Source: Linum tenue (Eukaryota; Streptophyta; Magnoliopsida; Malpighiales; Linaceae). Taken from it: a stretch of 64,000 bases of DNA. Positions 56,042 through 64,000 of the stretch are shown here, one piece after another. The stretch spans positions 2,691,742 to 2,755,741 of the forward strand of contig CAMGYJ010000008.1 in assembly GCA_946122785.1 (NCBI GenBank), read 5' to 3'. The notes beneath the pieces were generated by a model. It saw only the letters and a program-made list of their open reading frames with translations, had not been told where the DNA came from and did not search any database. A program made the position numbers and the translations under genes. Every line of letters begins with the position of its first letter. Position 1 is the first letter of the stretch.

Positions 56042-57272
56042 CCTTCTTGTAGGGCTAGATTTTTTGTTAGATCGGTTATAACCGATAACCAAAATGTCGG
56101 TTAGTTTAACCGCGACACCAGCCTCGTCTACCGCCAACCGCCCAACGGAATTCATCGGTTAGTCGACAACCAACCGGTCGGTTACCGGTTAGTTGCTCGG
56201 TTAACCGTGATAACCGCAACACACCATGTAAACCGGTTTTAACTGAGTAACCGAACTAGTAACCGAATTAAATCAAGTTCTCGATTCTTCTCCGGCCTCC
56301 CTCTGCCTCTTCCCTATCAAACCAAATCCAAAAAAATTGCCTCTCTTCTATGATGGGACTTGGAAGATCGAATTCGAGCGAATAAAAAATCATTGCCAAG
56401 CCTCCGCCACCATCTTCCTCACCGTCGACAGCCAAGGTCGGATCTCGTTGAGGAAATTGCATACAGAGGCACCACCCGCGCGGCCGCGCCGTATCACCAT
56501 CACCTATCTCCCACTGTTGTTTCTTCTTTCCCCTTGCATGTCGGGAATAACAAGGGAAAGATTCTTGGTGGTTTTGCCATTGCCAATCTCGCCATCGTCA
56601 TCACCGTCTCGTCATCTCCACCGTCTTCACTCCATCGCCCTGTTGTCATCGCGTATCTCCTAACTTCGTTGTTCATCTTCTCCTTCCCTCAGATTCACTG
56701 TGACTAATTAGCGGTCATCGACCAGAGGGAGAGGCCGCCAGAGGGAGAGCAGTGGGTTGTGAGTTGGAGATTGGCGTTTGTGTTACGAATCGGCGATCGG
56801 AGAGAACGAGGAAAGAAGTGGGAGATGGCGGAGAGCGGCTGGGGTCGGGGAGGGAGATGGCGGCGTTGTCGGGCAGGCGGAGGGGAGAGTCAGGGCAGGC
56901 GGCGGCGACAAGGAGAGTCAGGGCGGCGGCGGCGGCAGGGAGAGTCAGAGCAGGGGTCTCGCCGTCTCGGATGCAGACGAAATGGAAGAGGACAAGGGGT
57001 GGAATGGCGGATCGATTAGGCGGCCTTAGGGTTAGGGTGGAACGTGGGAGGAGGGGTGGGCCGACGTCATTTTTTTTAGGTGAATGATGCGCCGGTTAGT
57101 CGGTGTAACCGGCGGTTATCACTGTCGGTTAGCCGGCCTCTCCAACCCCGCTACCGAACACCGCCCGCGCCCGTTAATTTCGGTTAGTCGGTTAACTGGT
57201 AACCGCCGGTTATCAGTTTAACTGGCCGGTTAACCATCAGCCGATAAACGAACCTCCAGCCCTACCTTCTTG
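56042..57272. mobile_element. hAT element, 1215 bp, with GC-rich interior
   Basis: Element proper 56050-57264 with ends TAGGGCTAGA...TCCAGCCCTA and a perfect 8-bp duplication CCTTCTTG (56042-56049, 57265-57272). Outer ~220 bp on each side are full of GGTTAACCGG-type repeats. The middle (about 56280-57060) is GC-rich and different in texture, with several unconvincing overlapping frames, so it may be captured host DNA. No transposase. Confidence 0.9.
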
Positions 57273-57326
57273 TTTCGGCGCTGATTTATTCATGGATACG
57301 ATCGCCGGGGGAGGTCATGTTCGACG

Positions 57327-57644
57327 TCAGCGGCAACCCTCATCTTCCATGGCTGCCATAGCGACCTCGGTAAGTCCTAGCTTTACTACCACATCAAGAA
57401 TCGACGGCTGTAAGCCCCTCTCTACCGCCGCCGCCTGATCCTGATCTCCCTTCTCTGGTTCGTCCACCGCTAGGTGGAGGAGCTCGTTGTTGGAGGCGAC
57501 TTTCTTGAACGTGATGAGGGAGGAGGAGTTATTGGAGGACATGTCAGCGGAGAGAGTCCGGCGGAGGAGGGGGCGGGGATGAGCAGCCGTTGGGGAGGAG
57601 GGAGATGATCCGCCAAAGCTCCTACTTGGGGAAGAAGATGACAT
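57327..57644 (-). CDS. Possible small host protein, 105 aa, unrecognised
   Basis: ATG 57644 opens MSSSSPSRSFGGSSPSSPT, followed by LLRRTLSADMSS, a Ser/Asn patch, then LHLAVDEPEKGDQDQ and a short hydrophobic end. RRTLSADMSS is a phrase I associate with small plant proteins of unknown function, but I cannot name a family. GC and codon texture are gene-like compared with AT-rich flanks. The hAT element at 57264 lies about 60 bp after the stop. It could be a single-exon gene, a first exon or a fragment. Confidence 0.35.
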   Translation of the reverse strand: MSSSSPSRSFGGSSPSSPTAAHPRPLLRRTLSADMSSNNSSSLITFKKVASNNELLHLAVDEPEKGDQDQAAAVERGLQPSILDVVVKLGLTEVAMAAMEDEGCR

Positions 57645-57659
57645 CGGTGCGGTCAATGT

Positions 57660-58040
57660 GGAGCTTGATTAGTTAATCCATTCAAAACCTGCATGATTAA
57701 GGAGATATTAGTATGTGTACGATAAAGAGTGATAATGATAATGATATGATGATGGTGATTAGGCAAGGAGGTGGATGATTAATAGATTAATTCACGATCA
57801 ATTACTTATGGAGAGGAAGCTGGTGAGAGTAAAAACTTACACACGGATAAAGTTTTTGAGTTTTGGGGAAGATAAGGAAGAAGAGCTGGTTGGAGAGGCC
57901 TGCAAGATTAATTTGTTTTCTGGTCCACTCTCTCTAGCTATTGAGCTAGAATTGTGAGTTATGGAGCATCAATCTTTTTTTATTGCTTTACCAAATCAAA
58001 ATCTCTGAAAGTGTCATTATTTTTTTATGAGTTTCAGTAT
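57660..58040. other. Flank between the possible gene and the minisatellite
   Basis: AT-rich, with GATAATGATAATGATATGATGATGG-type short repeats near 57730. It would be the upstream region of the 57327-57644 frame. No gene seen. Confidence 0.35.
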
Positions 58041-58044
58041 TCTC

Positions 58045-58660
58045 AAGTTCACCAGAAAGGACACCAAACTTCTCCTATTGCAAACTACAATACTTTTGAA
58101 ATATACCATAATCACTATAAAACATACTAAAAATGTTTCTAAAACCCACAAGAAACCTCTTAATGTAGACCATAAATCTCCTAAAATATACCAGAAGCTC
58201 TATAAAGCAAACCACAAACACAATAAAACAAACCACCAAAAACATCCATAAACCTCTCAATGCATACCACAAATTTCATAAAACAAACCACAAACCTCAC
58301 AAAGCAAACCACAAAATGTATCATAAGCACACCAGAAACTTCTTAATGCAAACTAGAAACCTCCTAATGCATACCACAAATCTCCTAAAACAAACTAGAA
58401 ACCCCACAATGCAAACCACAACATTTGCGAAAGCACACCAGAAACCTCATAATGCAAACCACAAACACAGTAAATCAAACCACAAAAAAACAAACCATAA
58501 ATGTCCTAATGCAGACCACAAATATACTAAAACAAACCAGAAACCTCACAATGCAAACCACAAATTTTTTGAAAGCAAACCAGAAACTTCTCAATGCAAA
58601 CCACAAACATGATAAAGCAAACCACAAATAGCATAAAAAATACGAGAAACCAATCCATAT
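58045..58660. repeat. 21-bp minisatellite array
   Basis: About 28 imperfect units of AAACCTC.TAATGCAAACCAC type. Most units are exactly 21 bp, occasionally 22. Because 21 is seven codons, long open frames with a KPHNANH-like repeat appear; no start context or promoter suggests they are real. Confidence 0.85.
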
Positions 58661-58680
58661 ATCTCACAATGAAAACAATT

Positions 58681-59183
58681 ATAGCTTAGTTTGGCCCTGC
58701 TGTACCTTTTGCAGAAGCAGCTTCTGGCTGGAGCTTTTAGATAAGTACTTTTCAAAAAAAGCAGTTTAGTGATTGGCTGTAAAACTATTAAAATTGCTTT
58801 TTAATATGAGCAGTTGTGTAAAATGACTATAAAGGGCTTATAATATAAAATAAAAATAAAAATTCTAAACAATAAAAAGTAGTCAAAATGGATCTTGTTA
58901 GATTTCTTTTATATTAAATAATATGATTTTATAATTTATTTTATTTTTAAAATAACATAAATGAAGAAAAATTATATTTTCTGAAATAAAATTAAAATAT
59001 GGTAAGGATAATCTTGTATTTTCAAAACAGCTTTTCGTAGAAGCTCCAAATCGGAGATTCTGCTTTTATGTTATACAAAAGCGCTTTTCAGCTTTTCAAA
59101 AGTCGAGCTTTTGGAGGTGTTTGGTCTTGCTTCAGCTTTTGGAGCCGAAAAGCACTTCTAAAAGCGGGGCCAAACATAGACTA
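58681..59183. mobile_element. hAT-like element, 487 bp
   Basis: Element proper about 58689-59175, ends GTTTGGCCCTGCT...AGCGGGGCCAAAC, flanked by ATAGCTTA and ATAGACTA (6 of 8 match). Subterminal AAGC / GCTTTT motifs repeat near both ends. AT-rich centre, no ORF. Confidence 0.65.
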
Positions 59184-59189
59184 TATCTG

Positions 59190-59440
59190 GTGGTCGTTGA
59201 TCGGTGGTCGTTGACCGTTGACCGGTGGTTGTTGACCGTTGACCAAACTCTGATGACCATCAGTGAGTAGATTCCGGCGCCGATAGATATATTCCGGCGC
59301 CGATGACTAGATTCCGACGCCGGTAAGCATATTCCAACCACGGTGAGCATATTCCGGCGAAAGTGGCATATTCCAATGACAAAAAAGCATATTCCGACGA
59401 CGAAAAGCATATTTCGTTCACTGGCGATCGGTGGCAGAAT
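59190..59440. repeat. Two short tandem arrays
   Basis: 59190-59242 repeats GGTGGTCGTTGACC-type units. 59270-59430 has about seven units of 19-22 bp built on AGCATATTCCGGCG. The minus-strand open frame across them is a by-product. Confidence 0.75.
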
Positions 59441-59459
59441 TCCGACGACCAAAATTTTG

Positions 59460-60338
59460 GGCAGAAAATAAAAAAAAAATTAATTTTTTAATTATTATTT
59501 ATACATATTTTTCATAATGATAATTATACCCTTGCTTTGATTTTACACTAGGTCAACTCAACTAATAAAAAGTCATCACAATCCTAACTTCCTATTGGTT
59601 GGAGACTAATGTAGTTATAATAACAACAAAAGAAGTGTTGTTATAGTATATTGGGTAAGCAACACTGAAATCGATACTTGGAGCCCCAAAATTCCTAGCA
59701 AAATCCGCAACCGGCGCACCAAATTTCGGGCTACGCAGATAACAATGCTTTGCTTAAATAGTCATCCATGAATCATGAAAACGTCATGGACATGCAGATG
59801 TCTAAAAATGTCACAGAAGATACATCTCAATTCTATCTTGATTCAAAGATTCCATACCAAAAGATCAATCATGCATAATCTATTATAAGAATTGCACAAA
59901 AGGGCACCAACAGAGGTTGAGAATCACTTACTGTAATGCATAGTAGGTGGAATGGAAGTTGGTCAAGAGGCAAGCTCAATAGCGAGAAACACAAGAACCA
60001 TAGTGCAAGGAGAAAGGTTCGGGGTTTTTAGGGCGTCCTAACTCCTATGTGTTGGATTTTTAAGTATGGGAAGTGGGTATTTTTGTGAAGGAAGGATTTT
60101 AGGATAATTGTTTGGACAGCTTGTTTTGGAAATGGTGGATTGCGACAGAGCAAGAATGGAACAATAGAACCATTATCATTTTTTGTGTGTGAAGGGTTTA
60201 TGAAACCCTTTCTTTCTTTTTGGTGGGTGTTTTACCTCACCTCTTTGGTGGGAGAATTTCTCCACAAATCTTCCAATTACATATCACACACATATATACC
60301 ATACACCACCACCATCGTAGAAAGCTCTAGGAAGGCTA
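59460..60338. other. Gene-free stretch
   Basis: AT-rich start, then unique-looking sequence without a recognisable ORF on either strand. Confidence 0.4.
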
Positions 60339-61382
60339 ATTAATAATAGGGCTGGTAAATGGTTTACCGGTTAACGGTATAACCGGCTACCGTACCGTTA
60401 ACCGGTGGTAACCGGTTACACCATTAATCGACGGTAACGGTATGCGGCAGCAGGGAAGGAGTGTCCGGTATACCGGCTTATAGCCGGTTATTACCCGCCG
60501 GTTAATCGGTAATACCGAAAAACCGGAACCCTCCCCAATTCCTAGTGAAATGACGTCAACGCTCCCATTCTCTCTTTGTACCCTTCACGAATTCAACACC
60601 CTTGGACACGACCAAGCCCTTCGACCTTCCTCTTCTGTTCATCTTCTCCCCAATTGTCAATTGAGTGTAACCTAACCCTAACGAAAGTGGAAGAGATGCA
60701 TTGCCGTCGACCTCCAACACTCACCGGGGTTGCTGCTGCCGACTGCTGGTCGAAGCCCACCATCGATTTTGAGAGAGCGCCGAGGTTGCTGCCTTGCTGG
60801 CGGAGAAGTATCGGCAACTTGATGGGAACAGGGACTATTGCCAGAAGAAATCGTCTTCTCACCTGTCGCCGGCAACATATCTCTTGCTGCTCGATCTTTC
60901 CCTCTCGTCGTCGATCTCTGCTTCTCCTACCTCCCAAACTCATCCTCGAGCACCGTCCAACCACCGGTGATGTGAAGCTCACTATCTCCCACCACCGATT
61001 TTGAGAGAGCACCAAGGTTGCTAGCGAGAAGGTTTGGCGGCTCAACGGGAACGGGGATGAAGATTGAAGAAATCGTCTTCTCACTAGTCGCCGGCAGCGG
61101 ATCTCTCGCTGGTCGATCTTTCCCTCTCGTCGTCGATCTCTGCTTCGCTCGTCTTCTCACCAGTCACTTGTTAGTGCCTCGGTGGTCTCGCTGGCTTCCT
61201 TTATTTGCGGTAAACGGTTTACCGTCAAATATCCCGGGACCAATTGTGTTCGGTAACCGGTATACCGAAGCACTTTCGGTTTCGGAACTCGGTGGCCATT
61301 TTCAGTTGTCCGGTATACCGATACCCAGTCAAACGGTAACCGGTTATACCGATACCGACCGTTTACCACCCCTAATTAATAA
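60339..61382. mobile_element. hAT element, 1028 bp, with duplicated interior
   Basis: Element proper 60347-61374, ends TAGGGCTGGTAAA...TTTACCACCCCTA and perfect 8-bp duplication ATTAATAA (60339-60346, 61375-61382). Subterminal ACCGGTTA motifs as in the element at 56050. The interior (about 60560-61200) is GC-rich and contains two diverged copies of one segment about 230 bp apart, starting CGATTTTGAGAGAGC at 60764 and 60996. Frames exist on both strands but none is recognised. Confidence 0.9.
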
Positions 61383-61644
61383 GGCCAACTCACCATGTTG
61401 GCTTAGCCGACACTAACATGTGGTGTAAGTATTTTTTTCGTAGTTTATTTCTTTAAGTGACTTGATAGGTAGTTGGCGGATGAGCAGATTTTTTGCTCTT
61501 GCAATTTCTTCATTGATGATGAAGCTTCTGGAGTTGAATGGAGAATTTGCTTCAATAATTCAACAGTAGTTGGCGTCTGTGGCTCCTATAAATAGGCGCC
61601 GATTTTCTCGGTCCCCAACCCCAAAATGGTGCCTAGTGTGCCAT

Positions 61645-61910
61645 TTTTTAGGGTAAATTGCAAGGTTGGTCACTGTGATTACTAAAACCGGTCATGTTTA
61701 GTTACTAGAAATATTTAATTCTATTCACGGTCACTAAGATTAGTTAAACGTTTTAAGTTTGGTCACTCTCCGTCCAACTCCGTTAACTTTGTCTAACGTG
61801 ACAGTCAACTCACATAATTGACTGTTAAATGTGTGACGTGGCAGTTAAATAATAATAAAATAATGTTTTGAATAATATTTAAATTCCAACTCACTTTCAC
61901 AATTATTAAA
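61645..61910. other. Possible Mutator-like terminal sequence
   Basis: GGGTAAATTGCAAGGTTGGTCACT followed by GGTCACTCTCCGTC, AACTCCGTTAAC and GTGACGTGGCAG resembles ends of plant non-autonomous Mutator-like elements I have seen. No partner end or 9-bp duplication was found. Confidence 0.3.
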
Positions 61911-61959
61911 AAATAAAGAATAAATATTTTCTTCTCCCAAAAAATCTAATTTCTTCGGC

Positions 61960-62346
61960 AGCATCCCCACCACAGCCGATGATGCTACCTTCTCCGACGG
62001 ATCTCACCCCAAGTACATATTCCGGTGCCGACACCATCCTCCTCCCCATGATCGTACGCCAACAAGCGAGGGAGTGGGAGCGGCGGCTGGAAGTCTCTAA
62101 AAACGATGACTGGCTCTACCCTTCCACTGCCAAATCAGCTTCCCCATGGTTGTGATTGCTCATCCTCATGGCCCGGTCCACGAATTCGTAATTTGGGACC
62201 GAATTCTTGAGCTTCTGCCTCTTGGGGTACCTCCCGTATTCCTCGTTCTACTCAAAATCATTAGTGTCGGTGTCGTCTTCGTCGGAGTCGACGCTATTCT
62301 CGAGTTCGAAAATGACGTCCTCCTCGTCCTTGACGTAATCGTGGTG
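61960..62346 (-). pseudogene. Broken gene fragment, acidic protein, unrecognised
   Basis: On the minus strand one phase reads DYVKDEEDVIFELENSVDSDEDDTDTNDFE, then a TAG, then NEEYGRYPKRQKLKNSVPNYEFV, then a further TAG near 62120. The acidic stretch followed by PKRQKLK (a basic, nuclear-signal-like patch) looks like real protein sequence rather than chance. Two in-frame stops make it a fragment. I cannot name the source gene. Confidence 0.4.
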
Positions 62347-62361
62347 GTTGTAGTAAGTGAC

Positions 62362-62697
62362 TGTTGAAGAAGGAATCCTTGTCTCACAAGGATTAGGAAG
62401 CGCGCCAATGGAATCTGTTCAAATTCAGACTGCTGCAAGTTTGAGCAATACTGCGTCGTTTGCTTTATTACCATGCTGGTCCTTTACTTTATGTTTTGTT
62501 ATTTTTTAGCCCAGTCAAGAGTTGTTAGTCTGTTGAGAGTCTTCTGCGAGCTAGGTTGTTAGCTGGTTTGTGTTTAGCTTGATTCTCGGTTAGTGAACGT
62601 TGGGAGCAACCAATCTTGTGGTTTGCACTGACAAGTATAAGTATTTGGCTTTCATTCAATAAAAGACTCGTCAGATTGCAATTTACAATGTTCTACA
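62362..62697 (+). repeat. 5' LTR of the copia element
   Basis: 336 bp, TGTTGAAGAAGG...TTCTACA, with an AATAAAAG polyadenylation-like signal near 62657. The end is placed by the primer site 2 nt later. Confidence 0.8.
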
Positions 62698-62699
62698 TT

Positions 62700-62711
62700 T
62701 GGTATCAGACC
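62700..62711 (+). other. Primer binding site of the copia element
   Basis: TGGTATCAGACC, one mismatch from the usual initiator-tRNA-Met site TGGTATCAGAGC. Confidence 0.8.
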
Positions 62712-62882
62712 ATTAGCAAGCTGTAACCATTGTTGCTTTCAAGCAAAGATTCTGAGTGATTGATTAAGGAAATTGAGAGTGAAGTGCAAGATCTGGGTTT
62801 GGGAAACACGAGAGTTCTCTGGTGAGGTGTTTTAAGGGTGTGTGATTTCTGAGTGCTGTGAGTTGTGTGTGATCTGTAAAAC

Positions 62883-64000
62883 ATGAGTGACAACAATGGC
62901 TTTGCTCAAGTGGGGTTGCCAAAGTTTGATGGGGATTTCGATCACTGGAGCCTGCTTATGGAAAATCTCCTACGATCCAAGGAGTATTGGTCAGTGGTCA
63001 GTGAGGGAATCCCTGAGCATCCTGCTGGGATTCAACTGTCTGCTGTGGAATCCAAGAACCTAGATGAACTCAGGCTGAAAGATCTCAAGGCCAAAAATTA
63101 CTTGTTCAGCTCCATCGACAATTCCATCCTGAAGACAATCACAAACAAAGCTACCTCCAAACAACTCTGGGATGCTATGAAGACAAAATAACAAGGGAGT
63201 GCTCGTGTTCAGAAGGCTCAGTTGCAGGCTTTAAGGAGAACTTTTGAAGTTCTTGAAATGAAGGAGGGTGAGTCTATTTCTGCCTATTTCAGTTGTGTTA
63301 TGGTAGTGGCTAATGACATGAGGAATTGTGGAGAGGAGATGCCTGATGTTAAGATTGTAGAGAAGATCTTGAGGACATTGACTGAAAGGTTTAACTATGT
63401 TGTATGCTCCATAGAGGAGTCCAAGGACATAGAAACCCTTTCTGTTGATGCCTTGCAGAGTTCCTTACTCGTTCATGAGCAGAAGTTTCATAGGAAGTCT
63501 GCTTTGGAGGAAGATCAGGCACTGAAAATGGCATATGAAGGTGGAGGTAGAGGTGGAAGAGGAGCAGGCAGAGCTGGTGTGTGGCGAGGAAGGGGAAGAG
63601 GGCGAGGAGGAAGAGGCTGGAATAGAGAGCATGTTGAATGCTTCAAATGTCACAAGACGGGTCATTATCGCTGTGAATGCCCTGACTGGTACACAAATCA
63701 GCAAACTCACTATTCTCAGGCCTATTCCAGTGACAAAAGTGACAGAAATGCTCTTCCTTATGATGTTCTGTTAATGGCTTTCCTGGAAGAACCTCTAGCA
63801 GAAGCAATGGACAATTATTGGTTCCTGGATTCTGGTTGTAGTAATCATATGTCTGGAGACAAGAGATGGTTTGAATCTCTTGAAGCTACTCAAGCTGGAA
63901 AGATTAGGCTGGGAAATGATACTAGATTGGATGTTGCTGGCCAAGGCAAAGTGAAGTTGCAGCTGGGAAGTGTGAATCTTATTGTACATAATGTGTTCTA
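62883..64000 (+). pseudogene. Copia gag-pol start with one nonsense codon
   Basis: Begins MSDNNGFAQVGLPKFDGDFDHWS, with the usual FDG.FDHW opening of plant copia gag, then the UBN2 region. TAA at 63189-63191 interrupts just before QGSARVQKAQLQALRRTFE, where related gags have KYQGS; the frame continues unbroken on both sides. Then Gly/Arg-rich repeats, knuckle CFKCHKTGHYRCEC (about 63646) and the protease start WFLDSGCSNHMSG (DSG). Integrase and reverse transcriptase would follow outside. One stop codon is the only visible damage. Confidence 0.88.

Larger units (their letters stand above)
62362..64000 (+). mobile_element. Ty1/copia element, 5' part, running off the right edge
   Basis: 5' LTR, initiator-tRNA-Met primer site, gag and the start of the protease in order. 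The 3' part lies outside the window, so the second LTR and the target duplication (left flank GTGAC) cannot be checked. Confidence 0.9.

Noticed and set aside
58027..58631. Repetitive proteins of 68-98 codons
   Set aside because: They arise from the 21-bp minisatellite; no promoter, start context or conserved unit.
58045..59440. CRISPR-like array
   Set aside because: Units are contiguous without unique spacers and the window is plant nuclear DNA.
62146..62367. 73-codon hydrophobic ORF on the + strand
   Set aside because: It is the complement of the acidic protein fragment on the minus strand, and Val/Leu richness is the shadow of Asp/Glu codons.

Overview
The window is nuclear DNA of a flowering plant, probably a eudicot. 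It has GT-AG introns, a plastid-type alpha-amylase gene, plant-lineage LTR retrotransposons (Tekay-like chromovirus, Athila-like Ty3, Ty1/copia) and many small hAT-type elements. Only two host genes are well supported, both near the left end. About 45 kb to their right is nested transposable elements, with a further possible small host gene near 57.5 kb.

Layout. 1-4574 (-): ten exons of AMY3-type chloroplast alpha-amylase, with the 3' end beyond the left edge. 4872-6308: two small hAT-like elements in front of that gene. 7.2-8.3 kb: decayed copia gag and LTR remains. 9146-9796 (-): single-exon gene for a protein with two ubiquitin-like domains. 10.2-12.8 kb: a CACTA-like element lying in a copy of the 5863-6308 element. 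12.8-15.0 kb: no recognisable gene.

15.2-54.3 kb is a stack of insertions whose boundaries can be read to the base from target-site duplications. An old Athila-like family (E) left two LTR copies. E copy 1 was hit by non-autonomous element A (16469-22181, TSD CCAGA) and by a hAT element (22393-23067). E copy 2 was hit by Tekay-type element B (26421-46172, TSD CATTC), whose 5' LTR was later hit by element C (27629-37806, TSD TGTAT). Element D (46922-54340, TSD CTGAT) follows and carries a 285-bp hAT element inside its gag-pro. Hand-counted LTR differences (A about 1/1495, C 6/1344, B about 18-20/2271, D about 30/1284) agree with this order.

A, C and D all have a tRNA-Asp type primer site and no reverse transcriptase or integrase. 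C has intact gag-protease and an Athila ORF1-like gene, D has a broken gag-protease, and A has only an unrecognised ORF. All three keep the same non-coding modules: a hairpin about 30-36 nt after the gag-position ORF, and two copies of a hairpin plus TTAAGTGTGGGG-type purine tract. The stems differ in sequence but still pair. A has no recognisable protein domain yet has almost identical LTRs, so these modules are good candidates for cis signals of mobilisation in trans. C also has an array of CACGGCCGTG palindromes ending in a TATA box and a likely 5' UTR intron just upstream of its ORF1, which looks like an internal promoter.

54.3-64 kb: two hAT elements with possibly captured interiors, a possible small host gene between minisatellites, a broken gene fragment, and the 5' part of a copia element (LTR, primer site, gag with one nonsense codon) running off the right edge.
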